Below are positions 44,170 to 52,303 of a stretch of DNA of 64,000 bases, one piece after another. The position numbers and the translations under genes are program-made. The notes under the pieces are model-generated. The model was given only the letters and a program-made list of their open reading frames with translations. It did no database searches and was not told where the DNA came from. Where the stretch lies: positions 329,748 to 393,747 of the forward strand of contig NZ_FOVH01000009.1 of NCBI RefSeq assembly GCF_900115095.1, given 5' to 3'. Position 1 is the first letter of the stretch. Each line of letters starts with the position of its first letter. Source of the DNA: Actinomadura madurae (GTDB lineage: Bacteria > Actinomycetota > Actinomycetes > Streptosporangiales > Streptosporangiaceae).

Positions 44170-44198
44170 TTGGACTTCCAATATTTGGAAGTTAAAAT
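44170..44198 (+). promoter_or_regulatory. marR promoter with embedded operator
   Basis: TTGGAC (44170-44175), 17-bp spacer, TAAAAT (44193-44198). A perfect dyad ACTTCCAA-TAT-TTGGAAGT (44174-44192) fills the spacer, the usual place for MarR binding. It also lies just upstream of the icmF start at 44161, so one bound dimer could repress both genes. Confidence 0.7.
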
Positions 44199-44205
44199 AG
44201 TTTCC

Positions 44206-44736
44206 GTGCGCGACGCGGTCAAGACCACATACGGTGGCCCGGTGCCCGACATACCCGATCCGATCGCCGAGGCCCACCGCCAGTGGAGCGCCCGCTGGCC
44301 CGAGCACGCCGACCACATGGCGGCCGTCACCTCGGTGATGCGGGCCCAGCAGCTCCTGCTCAGCCGGATCGAGGCCGTCCTCAAGCCGTTCGGGCTGACG
44401 TTCGCCGCCTACGAGGCCCTGCGCCTCCTGGCCTTCGCCCGCACCGGGACGCTCCCCATGGGCAAGATGGGCGCGCGCCTCATGGTGCACCCCGCGTCGG
44501 TCACCAACGTGATCGGGCGCCTGGAGCAGCGCGGCCTCGTCGGCCGCCGCCCCTCCCCCGACGACCGCCGCGTCGTCCTCGCCACCATCACCCCGGCCGG
44601 CCGCGACCTCGCCGAGGAGGCCACGCTCGCCCTCAACGAGTCGGCCTTCGGCATCGCCGGCCTCCCCGCCGCCGAGGCCGCCGAGCTCACCGCCGCCCTG
44701 CGCCAGGTCCGCCTGACCACCGGCGACCTCGGCTAG
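44206..44736 (+). CDS. MarR-family transcriptional regulator
   Basis: 176 aa from GTG 44206. Winged-helix core: LTFAAYEALRLLAFARTG, MGKMGARLMVHPASVTNVIGRLEQRGLVGRRPSPDDRRVVLATITPAG. GTG 44206 is 7 nt after the -10, implying a leaderless message; a GTG at 44242 would give 164 aa. Likely autorepressor and regulator of icmF through the dyad at 44174-44192. Its TAG overlaps the stop of the convergent acyl-CoA ligase in a CTAG. Confidence 0.9.
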   Translation: MRDAVKTTYGGPVPDIPDPIAEAHRQWSARWPEHADHMAAVTSVMRAQQLLLSRIEAVLKPFGLTFAAYEALRLLAFARTGTLPMGKMGARLMVHPASVTNVIGRLEQRGLVGRRPSPDDRRVVLATITPAGRDLAEEATLALNESAFGIAGLPAAEAAELTAALRQVRLTTGDLG

Positions 44737-46364
44737 CCCCGCCCGCCCGGTCCCGGCGGCCGGTCGCGGAGGGCCCGGCGGAGCAGCTTCCCGGTGACGG
44801 TCTTCGGGATCTCGTCCAGGATCTCGACGACGCGCGGGTACTTGTAGGCCGCCATGCGGTCGCGGCAGAACCCGATCAGCTCCTCCGGCTCGGCGTCCGC
44901 TCCGGGCCGGAGGCTGACGAACGCCTTGACGGTCTCGCCGCGGTACTCGTCCGGGACGCCGACGACCGCGGCCTCGCGGACGGCCGGGTGCTCGTACAGG
45001 ACGTCCTCGACCTCGCGCGGCCAGATCTTGTAGCCGCCCGCGTTGATCTGGTCCTTCTTGCGGTCCACCAGGTAGAACCAGCCGCCGGCGTCCATGTAGC
45101 CGACGTCGCCGGTGCGCAGCGCGCCGCCCGGCAGGGCCGCCGCGGTCTCCTCCGGCTTGTTCCAGTAGCCGGGGACCACCTGCGGGCCGGAGGTGACCAG
45201 CTCGCCGATCTCGCCGGGCGGCAGCTCCCGGCCGTCGTCGCCGACCACTCGGACGACCGTGTCGAACACCGGGACCCCGACGGACAGCGCCCCGGTCACC
45301 GGGTCCACCGGCGCCTCGGCGCCGAGCGGGACGGCGTGGGACGGCGAGGTCGTCTCGGTGAGGCCGTAGATGTTGTGGATGTACTGGCCGAAGACGTCCC
45401 GGAACGCCGCGACCGTGCTCGGCGGGATGGGCGCGCCCCCGGAGTAGATCCTGGTGAGGGTGGCCAGCGCGTCGCGCGCCGCGTTCGGGGCGTTGAGCAG
45501 CGCGATGAAGACCGTGATCGAGCCGACCGTGAAGGTGGCGCGCTCGGCCCGGATCGTGTCGATCGCGCGCGCCGGGTCGAAGCGGTTCATCAGCACGAGC
45601 CGCGCGCCGGTCAGCAGCGACAGCGCGACGTGCCCGACCATGCCGGTGATGTGGAACAGCGGCGCGACCCCGAGGATCACGTCGCCCGGGCCGATGCCGA
45701 TCCAGTCGCGGTAGGTCTGGGCGTTGAAGACCAGGTTGCCGTGGGTGTTCATCGCCCCCTTGGGCGGCCCGGTCGTCCCCGAGGTGTAGGTGAGCAGGGC
45801 GACGTCGTCCGGGGAGGGGCGGGCGGGCTCGGCCGGGGACCGGTCCGCGAACCGGTCGACGAGGTCCGCGAGGTCGCGCGTGCCGGCGGCGGGACGGTCC
45901 GGCTCGGCCACCGTGACGACGGTGCCGACCCCGGTGCCGGCGATCACCTCGCGCGCCACGTCCTCGTAGAGCCCGCTGAGGGCCACCAGGGCGCTCGCGC
46001 CGGAGTCGCGCAGGACGAGGTCGAGCTCGCGGGCCTTGTTCATCGGGTTCACCGGGACGGCGATGCCGCCGGCCTTCCAGACGCCGAGCAGCGCGATCAC
46101 GAACTCCGGGACGTTCTGCAGGTACAGCGCGGCCCGGTCGCCGGGCCCGAACCCCTCGGCCGCGAGGGCGGCGGCGAAGGCGTCCGAGCGGCGGCCGAGG
46201 TCGCGCCAGGTGATCCGCTCGCCGCGGCAGCGCAGGGCGTCGGCGTCCGGATGCGCGGCCGCGGTGACGGCGGCCATGTCCAGGGCGCTCGCGTACTCGG
46301 GCTCGATGCCGGCCGGTATCCCCTCGCCGTAGCGCGCGAGCCACGGGCGGGCGTCGACGCTCAT
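44733..46364 (-). CDS. Acyl-CoA synthetase (AMP-forming, class I adenylating)
   Basis: 543 aa from ATG 46364. P-loop LLTYTSGTTGPPKGAM, A5-like YGLTETTSP, A8 hinge VDRKKDQINAGGYKIWP, and catalytic Lys in IPKTVTGKLLRR. Activates a carboxylic acid to its CoA ester through an acyl-adenylate; chain length is not evident but the layout suits medium- or long-chain or aryl acids. In-frame ATGs at 46379 and 46391 are alternatives; none has a well-spaced Shine-Dalgarno. Stop shared with marR in CTAG. Divergent from the lactonase gene. Confidence 0.92.
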   Translation of the reverse strand: MSVDARPWLARYGEGIPAGIEPEYASALDMAAVTAAAHPDADALRCRGERITWRDLGRRSDAFAAALAAEGFGPGDRAALYLQNVPEFVIALLGVWKAGGIAVPVNPMNKARELDLVLRDSGASALVALSGLYEDVAREVIAGTGVGTVVTVAEPDRPAAGTRDLADLVDRFADRSPAEPARPSPDDVALLTYTSGTTGPPKGAMNTHGNLVFNAQTYRDWIGIGPGDVILGVAPLFHITGMVGHVALSLLTGARLVLMNRFDPARAIDTIRAERATFTVGSITVFIALLNAPNAARDALATLTRIYSGGAPIPPSTVAAFRDVFGQYIHNIYGLTETTSPSHAVPLGAEAPVDPVTGALSVGVPVFDTVVRVVGDDGRELPPGEIGELVTSGPQVVPGYWNKPEETAAALPGGALRTGDVGYMDAGGWFYLVDRKKDQINAGGYKIWPREVEDVLYEHPAVREAAVVGVPDEYRGETVKAFVSLRPGADAEPEELIGFCRDRMAAYKYPRVVEILDEIPKTVTGKLLRRALRDRPPGPGGRG

Positions 46365-46488
46365 GTCTCCAGGGCTCATGCCTCCAGGCATATCCCAGAT
46401 GTTTGTGCAGGTCGAGAAGGGTCGTTTGTTGACTTATCGGACGGCGATGTCACGGTGGAGGTGGTACCGGACTCGCGGAGGTGGCGTG

Positions 46489-47298
46489 ATGGCGGCGACG
46501 AGGCTGCATGTGCTCGACTGCGGGGCGATGAGCTGCGACCTGACGTGGCTCCTGCTGAAGGCGGGCCGGACGATCCGGCCGCGCGGCGAGAAGGGCGAGC
46601 CGAGCGAGTGGGTGCGCTGCACCACCCACACCGTCCTCGTGGAGACCCCGGAGGGCACGCTGCTGTGGGACACCAGCTGCCCGCGCGACTGGGAGACCCG
46701 CTGGGAGCCGAGCGGCCTGCAGGAGTTCTTCCCTTATGACCAGGTCGAGGAGGAGCAGTACCTCGACCGGCGGCTCGGCCAGGTGGGCGTGAGCCCCGAG
46801 AACCTCGACTTCGTCGTGCTGTCGCACCTGCACTTCGACCACGCGGGCAACGTCCGGCAGTTCGCGGGGACCGGCGCGCGGCTGGTGTGCAACCAGAAGG
46901 AGAAGGACTTCGCGTTCGGGTTCGAGGGCGAGTTCGAGGGCGCGCACCTCAAGGCCGACTACGAGGGCCTGGACTTCGAGACCGTCTCCGGCGACACCGA
47001 GTTCCTGCCCGGCGTCACCCTCATCGAGGCACCGGGCCACACCCCCGGCACGATGGCGATGAAGGTCGACCTCCCCGACACCGGCACCATGATCTTCACG
47101 TCGGACGCGGTCTACCTCGGCGAGTCCTACGGCCCGCCCGCGACGCCCGCCGCGATCGTCAGCGATCTCGGCGATTGGTACGCATCGGTGGAGAAGATCC
47201 GGGGAATCGCGGAGAAGAGCGACGCGACGGTGGTGTTCGGGCACGACGCGGAACAGCTGGACTCGCTGCGGCGGGCGCCCGACGCCTTCTACACCTGA
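46489..47298 (+). CDS. Metallo-beta-lactamase-fold lactonase (AttM/AiiA-like)
   Basis: 269 aa. Metal ligands: H113-x-H115-x-D117-H118 (SHLHFDHAGN), H184 (APGHTPGT), D206 (TSDAVY), H252 (VFGHDAE), the pattern of N-acyl-homoserine lactonases and the gamma-butyrolactonase AttM/BlcC. ATG at 46489 has GGAGG 7 nt upstream. It ends 8 bp before a hydroxyacid-oxoacid transhydrogenase gene, the same pairing as attM-attL of Agrobacterium, which suggests hydrolysis of a gamma-lactone to 4-hydroxybutyrate. Quenching of a butyrolactone signal is an alternative. Confidence 0.88.
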   Translation: MAATRLHVLDCGAMSCDLTWLLLKAGRTIRPRGEKGEPSEWVRCTTHTVLVETPEGTLLWDTSCPRDWETRWEPSGLQEFFPYDQVEEEQYLDRRLGQVGVSPENLDFVVLSHLHFDHAGNVRQFAGTGARLVCNQKEKDFAFGFEGEFEGAHLKADYEGLDFETVSGDTEFLPGVTLIEAPGHTPGTMAMKVDLPDTGTMIFTSDAVYLGESYGPPATPAAIVSDLGDWYASVEKIRGIAEKSDATVVFGHDAEQLDSLRRAPDAFYT

Positions 47299-47306
47299 GG
47301 ACGGTC

Positions 47307-48578
47307 ATGACGAACGAAACGGTCTTCACCTACGGTGCGCCCCAGCTGAAGTTCGGCACGGGAGCGGCCGACGAGCTCGGCTTCGACCTCACGCAGCTGG
47401 GGGCGCGCCGGGTGCTCGTGGTGACCGACCCCGGGGTCTCCGCGACGGGCGGCCCGCAGCGGATCGCCGACGCGATGAAGGCGTACGGCGTCGAGGCGGC
47501 GGTCTTCGACGGCGTCCGCGTGGAGCCGACGGACGCGAGCCTGCGGCACGCCGTCGAGCACGCGCGGGAGACCGGCCCCTACGACGCCTACGTGGCCGTC
47601 GGCGGCGGATCGAGCATCGACACCGCCAAGGCGATCAACCTGCTCACGACGAACGACGGCGACCTCGCCGAGTACCTGAACCCGCCGATCGGGGACGGGC
47701 GGGCGCCGGAGCGGCCCCTGCTGCCGCTGGTCGCCGTCCCCACCACGACCGGGACCGGCGCGGAGAGCACGACCGTGTGCGTCCTGGACGTCTTGGACCT
47801 GCGGGTCAAGACGGGCATCAGCCACCCGCGGATGCGCCCGACGCTCGCGGTGGTCGACCCCGAGCTGACGATGTCGCAGCCGTCCGGCGTGACCGCGTCC
47901 GCCGGGATGGACATCCTCTGCCACGCCCTGGAGAGCTACACCGCCCGCCCCTTCGACGACTTCGAGCGCAAGAAGGCCGAGCAGCGGGTGCCCTACTGCG
48001 GCGCCAACCCGGTGTCGGACATGTGGGCGGAGAAGTCGCTGAGCCTGCTGTCCCGGTCGTTCCGCAAGGCCGTCCAGGACGGCGACGACCGGCGGGCCCG
48101 CGCCGACATGGCGCTCGCGGCGACGTTCGCGGGGCTCGGCTTCGGCAACGCCGGGGTCCACATCCCGCACGCCAACGCCTACCCGATCGCCGGGATGGTG
48201 AAGGACTTCCACCCCGCCGGCTACCCGGACGGGGAGGCGCTCGTCCCGCACGGGATGTCGGTGTCGCTGACCGCGCCGGAGGCGTTCCGGTTCACCTACC
48301 AGGCGCGCCCGGAGCAGCACGTGCGGGCGGCCGAGCTGCTCGACCCGCGCCTGGACCGGCCGAACGACCCGGCCGAGCACCTGCCGCGGGCGGTGCTGAA
48401 CCTGATGCGCGACATCGGCATCCCGGACGGGATCGGGGGCGTCGGCTACACCGAGGGCGACATCCCCGGCCTGGTGGAGGGCACGATGAAGCAGCAGCGG
48501 CTGCTGGCGACCTCGCCGCGCCCGGTGGACGAGGACGCCGTGGCGGAGATCTTCAAGCGCTCGCTGCGGCTGTGGTGA
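47307..48578 (+). CDS. Iron-containing alcohol dehydrogenase, hydroxyacid-oxoacid transhydrogenase type
   Basis: 423 aa. It resembles ADHFE1/HOT: VGGGSSIDTAKAINLL, VPTTTGTGAESTTVCVLD, RPTLAVVDPELTMSQP, SGMDILCHALESYTA-type iron site (Asp and His) and HIPHANAYPI with H ligands. HOT oxidises 4-hydroxybutyrate to succinic semialdehyde using 2-oxoglutarate; AttL-type dehydrogenases catalyse the same oxidation with NAD. ATG at 47307 follows GAGGACGGTC, 8 bp after the lactonase. No succinic semialdehyde dehydrogenase is seen in the window. Confidence 0.9.
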   Translation: MTNETVFTYGAPQLKFGTGAADELGFDLTQLGARRVLVVTDPGVSATGGPQRIADAMKAYGVEAAVFDGVRVEPTDASLRHAVEHARETGPYDAYVAVGGGSSIDTAKAINLLTTNDGDLAEYLNPPIGDGRAPERPLLPLVAVPTTTGTGAESTTVCVLDVLDLRVKTGISHPRMRPTLAVVDPELTMSQPSGVTASAGMDILCHALESYTARPFDDFERKKAEQRVPYCGANPVSDMWAEKSLSLLSRSFRKAVQDGDDRRARADMALAATFAGLGFGNAGVHIPHANAYPIAGMVKDFHPAGYPDGEALVPHGMSVSLTAPEAFRFTYQARPEQHVRAAELLDPRLDRPNDPAEHLPRAVLNLMRDIGIPDGIGGVGYTEGDIPGLVEGTMKQQRLLATSPRPVDEDAVAEIFKRSLRLW

Positions 48579-48585
48579 GGCGGCC

Positions 48586-48960
48586 GTGCCGATCTACGAG
48601 CTGCGGTGCGAGGCCGGCCACCGGTTCGAGGTGATCCAGTCGTTCACCGCGCCGCTGCCGGCCTGCGCGTGCGGGGCGGCGACGGTGAAGGTCCCGGCGC
48701 GGTGCGGGCTGCTCGGGACGGCGTCCGTCCCCCCGCCGCCGGAGATGATGCCGCAGACGTGGCGCGGCACCCGCGAGGGCGACCGCGAGTACGTCACCGA
48801 GCTGCGGCGGACGACGCAGGAGCGGCGGGCGCTGGAGGAGCGGCATCCCGAGCTGGCCGGCGACCGGCGGCCGGTCCTCGCCCACGAGGGCCGCTACGAG
48901 CACGCGCCGCTCCGGGCCGGCGACCCGCGTCCGGGGCCGGGCCCGGAGAAGCCCGCCTAG
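48586..48960 (+). CDS. FmdB-type zinc-ribbon protein
   Basis: 124 aa. N-terminal FmdB ribbon, MPIYELRCEAGHRFEV then CACGAATVKV; the first knuckle is C-x3-H rather than CxxC, the second C-x-C-G. The rest is charged and disordered, ending in Pro/Gly. FmdB domains occur beside amidases and dehydrogenases with unproved regulatory roles. GTG at 48586, 7 bp after the transhydrogenase, so probably the third gene of that operon. Its TAG overlaps the stop of the convergent hydrolase (CTAG 48957-48960). Confidence 0.82.
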   Translation: MPIYELRCEAGHRFEVIQSFTAPLPACACGAATVKVPARCGLLGTASVPPPPEMMPQTWRGTREGDREYVTELRRTTQERRALEERHPELAGDRRPVLAHEGRYEHAPLRAGDPRPGPGPEKPA

Positions 48961-50060
48961 TGGTCGCGGACCCAGGCGTCGATGAGGTCGGCGGCCCAGG
49001 GCCGCGAGCGCGGCAGGTAGTGGGTGTCCTTGATGAAGTCGAGCGTCTTGTCGGACGCGGCGAGGGCGTCGAAGATCGCGCGCGCGTCGCTGTCGTGGAC
49101 GCCCTCGTCGGCGGTGGCGTGGACGACCAGGGACGGGACGGTGATCCGCGCGAGGTGCGGCGCGGCGGAGCACTGCGACGTGCGCAGGCTCCACATCGAC
49201 AGCCACGACCGGAGCGTGCAGAGGGAGCCGATGCCGAAGACGCCGTAGTTGGCCTTGACCGGCTCGCCCAGGTAGCAGCGGTTGGGTTCCCGGTCGGACG
49301 GCTCGATGGACGGGTCCATCATCCGCAGGTCGGCCCACGTGCGGTGCACGGTGAACAGCTCGTCGCGGGCGCGGGTGCCCTTCAGGGCGTGCAGGCGGGC
49401 GAGGACCCGGTCGGTGATGCGCTCGTTGCGGGCGCGCTGGGCGGCGCGGTAGCGGGCCTGGAACCCAGCGCGGTAGGGCGGCCCGTTCGCGGGGTCGAAC
49501 GGGTCGAGGGACGGGTCGGCCGACAGGGGATCGGTCTCGTCGGTCACCGACGGGTCCATCCACGCGGTGAGGACCTCGGGGCGGCCGGCGTGGGCGGCCA
49601 GGGCGATGAACAGGTCGCCGGCCGGCAGGTCCTCGATGGCCGGGACCGGGCGCATCCCGGCGACGGGCGTGACGCTGGGCCGGACCGCCTGGGACTGGTA
49701 GGCGGCCATGAGCGACCCGCCGCCGGAGTTGCCCAGCAGGACGATCCGCTCGGCGCCGGCCCGCTCGCGGAGCCAGCGGACGCCGGTGCCGATCTCGGCG
49801 AGGGCGTGGTCGAGGAGGAAGTGGGCCCCGTCGCCGCGGAAGCGGGTGTTCCAGCCGAGGAAGCCGTACCCGCGGGCGGCGAGGTGCTCGGCGAGGTAGT
49901 GCTCGGAGAAGTCGACGCTGTAGTGGGTCGCGATGAACGCGGTCTTCGGCGGGGCGCCCGCCGGGCGGTGGTAGACGCCCTGGCACGGGTGGCCGCCCGC
50001 GCCCGCCCGTCCGGCCAGGGGCGACGGCAGCCCCACGAACTCCCTGACGATCCCGCCCAT
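48957..50060 (-). CDS. Alpha/beta-hydrolase
   Basis: 367 aa. Nucleophile elbow LLGNSGGGSLM (GxSxG), acid/histidine region VVHATADEGVH and a late His in DTHYLPRSRP. The N-terminus resembles peptidase S9/S15-like hydrolases (TAFIATHYSVDFSEHYLAEHLAARGYGFLGWNTR). ATG at 50060 follows GGGAGGTACGGG, better than the frame start at 50180. Upstream it carries a 13-bp motif also found in the acyl-CoA dehydrogenase operator, pointing to shared control. Substrate unknown, probably an ester. Confidence 0.85.
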   Translation of the reverse strand: MGGIVREFVGLPSPLAGRAGAGGHPCQGVYHRPAGAPPKTAFIATHYSVDFSEHYLAEHLAARGYGFLGWNTRFRGDGAHFLLDHALAEIGTGVRWLRERAGAERIVLLGNSGGGSLMAAYQSQAVRPSVTPVAGMRPVPAIEDLPAGDLFIALAAHAGRPEVLTAWMDPSVTDETDPLSADPSLDPFDPANGPPYRAGFQARYRAAQRARNERITDRVLARLHALKGTRARDELFTVHRTWADLRMMDPSIEPSDREPNRCYLGEPVKANYGVFGIGSLCTLRSWLSMWSLRTSQCSAAPHLARITVPSLVVHATADEGVHDSDARAIFDALAASDKTLDFIKDTHYLPRSRPWAADLIDAWVRDH

Positions 50061-50084
50061 CCCGTACCTCCCGGAGCCCGATAC

Positions 50085-50097
50085 CGAATAGCGTTCT
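50085..50097 (-). promoter_or_regulatory. 13-bp motif shared with the acyl-CoA dehydrogenase operator
   Basis: AGAACGCTATTCG on the minus strand, 25 bp upstream of the hydrolase start, identical to 37493-37505. It contains one arm of the 37494-37521 dyad. Candidate binding site for the same regulator. Confidence 0.45.
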
Positions 50098-50135
50098 GAT
50101 CGTAGGGGGTGCCGGGAATGTGCGGCCGAGGGCCA

Positions 50136-50152
50136 CCCATCCCCTGGATGGG
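50136..50152. promoter_or_regulatory. Inverted repeat upstream of kynA
   Basis: CCCATCC-CCT-GGATGGG, perfect 7-bp dyad. A TATGCT at 50166-50171 could be the kynA -10, which would place the dyad over the -35 region, suitable for an operator. Confidence 0.4.
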
Positions 50153-50205
50153 CGGAACGATCCCATATGCTGCGGACCACATCCGTTGTGTCGCAAGGAG
50201 GCGTG

Positions 50206-51006
50206 ATGGCGGATTCGCCGACGATGACGTACGGCGGCTACCTGAAGCTCGACGAGCTCCTGGCCTGCCAGGAGCCGAAGACCCGGGCCCACGACGAGCT
50301 GCTCTTCGTGATCATCCATCAGGTCTACGAGCTGTGGTTCAAGCAGATCCTGCACGAGGCGGCGCTGCTGCAGCGCCGGCTGGAGGAGGGCAACAGCGCG
50401 GGCTCGCTGCACACCGCGCGCCGCATCGCCAAGATCCTCAAGACCGTGGTCGGCCAGCTCGACGTCCTGGAGACCATGACGCCCCGGCAGTTCGCCGCCT
50501 TCCGCGACGCGCTCGGCAACTCCAGCGGCTTCCAGAGCGAGCAGTTCCGCGAGATCGAGGCCGTGCTCGGCCGGCGCGGGTTCCCCGCCTCGGACCTGCG
50601 CGGGGACGAGCGCCTCCAGGCGGCCGTCACCCGCCCGTCGATCTTCGACTCGCTGCTGCGCTACCTCGCCGGTCGCGGGCTGCCCGTCCCCGCGGAGGCG
50701 CTGGAGCGCGACGTCTCCCGGCAGTGGGAGCCGCACCCCGGCGTCCAGAGGGTGCTCCTCACCGTCTACGCCGACGAGTCCGGGCCGGCCGCCGAGGTGT
50801 GCGAGGCGCTGGTCGACGTCGACGAGGGCATCCAGGAATGGCGGTACCGGCACCTGAAGATGGTGGAGCGGACGATCGGCGCGAAGATCGGCACGGGCGG
50901 GTCGGCCGGCGCCGACTACCTGCGCCGCACCCTGTTCGCCCCCGCCTTCCCCGACCTGTGGGAGGTCCGCTCGCAGACCGAGGAGGTCCCCGTCCATGGC
51001 GGGTGA
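50206..51006 (+). CDS. kynA: Tryptophan 2,3-dioxygenase
   Basis: 266-aa heme enzyme opening the indole ring of L-tryptophan to N-formylkynurenine. Characteristic segments: MTYGGYLKLDELLACQ, DELLFVIIHQVYELWFKQILHE, SGFQSEQFREIE, and RYRHLKMVERTIGAKIGTGGSAGADYL with the heme-ligand His. ATG at 50206 has AAGGAGG directly upstream. It overlaps the monooxygenase gene by 11 bp, so the two form an operon. Kynurenine formamidase and kynureninase genes are not in the window. Confidence 0.96.
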   Translation: MADSPTMTYGGYLKLDELLACQEPKTRAHDELLFVIIHQVYELWFKQILHEAALLQRRLEEGNSAGSLHTARRIAKILKTVVGQLDVLETMTPRQFAAFRDALGNSSGFQSEQFREIEAVLGRRGFPASDLRGDERLQAAVTRPSIFDSLLRYLAGRGLPVPAEALERDVSRQWEPHPGVQRVLLTVYADESGPAAEVCEALVDVDEGIQEWRYRHLKMVERTIGAKIGTGGSAGADYLRRTLFAPAFPDLWEVRSQTEEVPVHGG

Positions 51007-52303
51007 CCGGGACCGGGTCGCGATCGTCGGCGCTGGCCTCGCTGGCTGCCTGCTCGCGGTGCTCCTCGGCCGCCGCGGCATCCCGGTGACGGTGTACGAG
51101 CGGCGCCCCGACCCGCGCGTCGCGGGCGCCGAGCGCGGCCGCTCGATCAACCTGGCGATCTCGGCCCGCGGGCTGGCCGCGCTGGAGCAGGTCGGGCTGC
51201 GCGACCGGTCGCTCAAGCGGGCGCTGCCCATGCACGGGCGGATGGTCCACCCCCTGCGCGGGGCGCCGAACTTCCAGCCCTACAGCGCGGACGGCGAACG
51301 CGCGATCAACTCCATCAGCCGCGCCGAGCTCAACCGGTCGCTGCTGGACACCGCCGAGGCGACGCCCGGGGTCACGCTGCGCTTCTCCCGGCGCGTCACC
51401 GGCGTCGACACCGCGGCCGGGGCCGTCCTGCTGGAGGACGGCGACCCCGAGCCCGCCGGCGTCGTCCTCGCCGGGGACGGCGCCTACAGCGCGGTCCGCC
51501 GGTCCCTCGGGCCGGGCGAGGACGCCGACTTCCTGGAGCACGGCTACAAGGAGCTGACCGTCCCGCCGAAGGACGGCGGGTTCGCCCTCGACCCCGACGC
51601 GCTGCACATCTGGCCCCGCGGCACCTCGATGATGATCGCGCTGCCGAACCTCGACCGGTCGTTCACCTGCACGCTGTTCTGGCCGAAGGACGACCTCGCC
51701 GCCCTCGACTCGCCGGAGAAGATCACCGCCTACTTCGAGCGGCACTATCCCGACGTGGCCGGCCTGATGCCCGGCCTGGTCGACGACTACGCGAACAACC
51801 CGGTCGGCTCGCTGGTCACCGTCCGCTGCTGGCCGTGGACGGTCCGCGGGGACGGCGCGACCGTGGCGCTGCTCGGCGACGCCGCGCACGCGATCGTCCC
51901 GTTCTTCGGGCAGGGCGCCAACTGCGCCTTCGAGGACTGCATCGAGATCGACCGGTGCCTGACCGAGACGGGCGGCGACTGGGCCCGCGCGCTGGCCCTC
52001 TACCAGGAGCGGCGCAAGGCCAACACCGACGCGATCGCCGAGATGGCGCTGGACAACTTCGTGGAGATGCGCGACCGCGTGTCGTCCCCGGTGTACCGGG
52101 CGAAGCAGGCCGCGACGCACGCCCTGGAGCGGCGCCTGGCCGGACGCTACGTCTCCCGCTACGAGCTGGTGTCGTTCTCGACGATGCCGTACGCGGAGAT
52201 CCCGGCCCGGATCAGGCGGCAGAACCTGGTGCTAGCCGCGGCCGTCGCCGGTGCCGCGGCGGCTCTCGGTCTCGGCGCGCGCGCCCTCCGCCGCCGGCGC
52301 TAG
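50996..52303 (+). CDS. kmo: Kynurenine 3-monooxygenase (FAD-dependent)
   Basis: 435 aa. FAD motif VAIVGAGLAGCLLAVLLGRRG, DG motif LAGDGAYSAVR, and the GD motif ALLGDAAHAIVPFFGQGANCAFED. The conserved RSINLAISARG loop is typical of KMO. A C-terminal hydrophobic helix (about 410-428) and RALRRRR tail anchor it to the membrane, as in eukaryotic KMO. Together with kynA it leads to 3-hydroxykynurenine, a precursor of quinolinate/NAD or of 3-hydroxyanthranilate-type metabolites. Its 3' end overlaps the convergent MFS gene by 72 bp. Confidence 0.93.
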   Translation: MAGDRDRVAIVGAGLAGCLLAVLLGRRGIPVTVYERRPDPRVAGAERGRSINLAISARGLAALEQVGLRDRSLKRALPMHGRMVHPLRGAPNFQPYSADGERAINSISRAELNRSLLDTAEATPGVTLRFSRRVTGVDTAAGAVLLEDGDPEPAGVVLAGDGAYSAVRRSLGPGEDADFLEHGYKELTVPPKDGGFALDPDALHIWPRGTSMMIALPNLDRSFTCTLFWPKDDLAALDSPEKITAYFERHYPDVAGLMPGLVDDYANNPVGSLVTVRCWPWTVRGDGATVALLGDAAHAIVPFFGQGANCAFEDCIEIDRCLTETGGDWARALALYQERRKANTDAIAEMALDNFVEMRDRVSSPVYRAKQAATHALERRLAGRYVSRYELVSFSTMPYAEIPARIRRQNLVLAAAVAGAAAALGLGARALRRRR

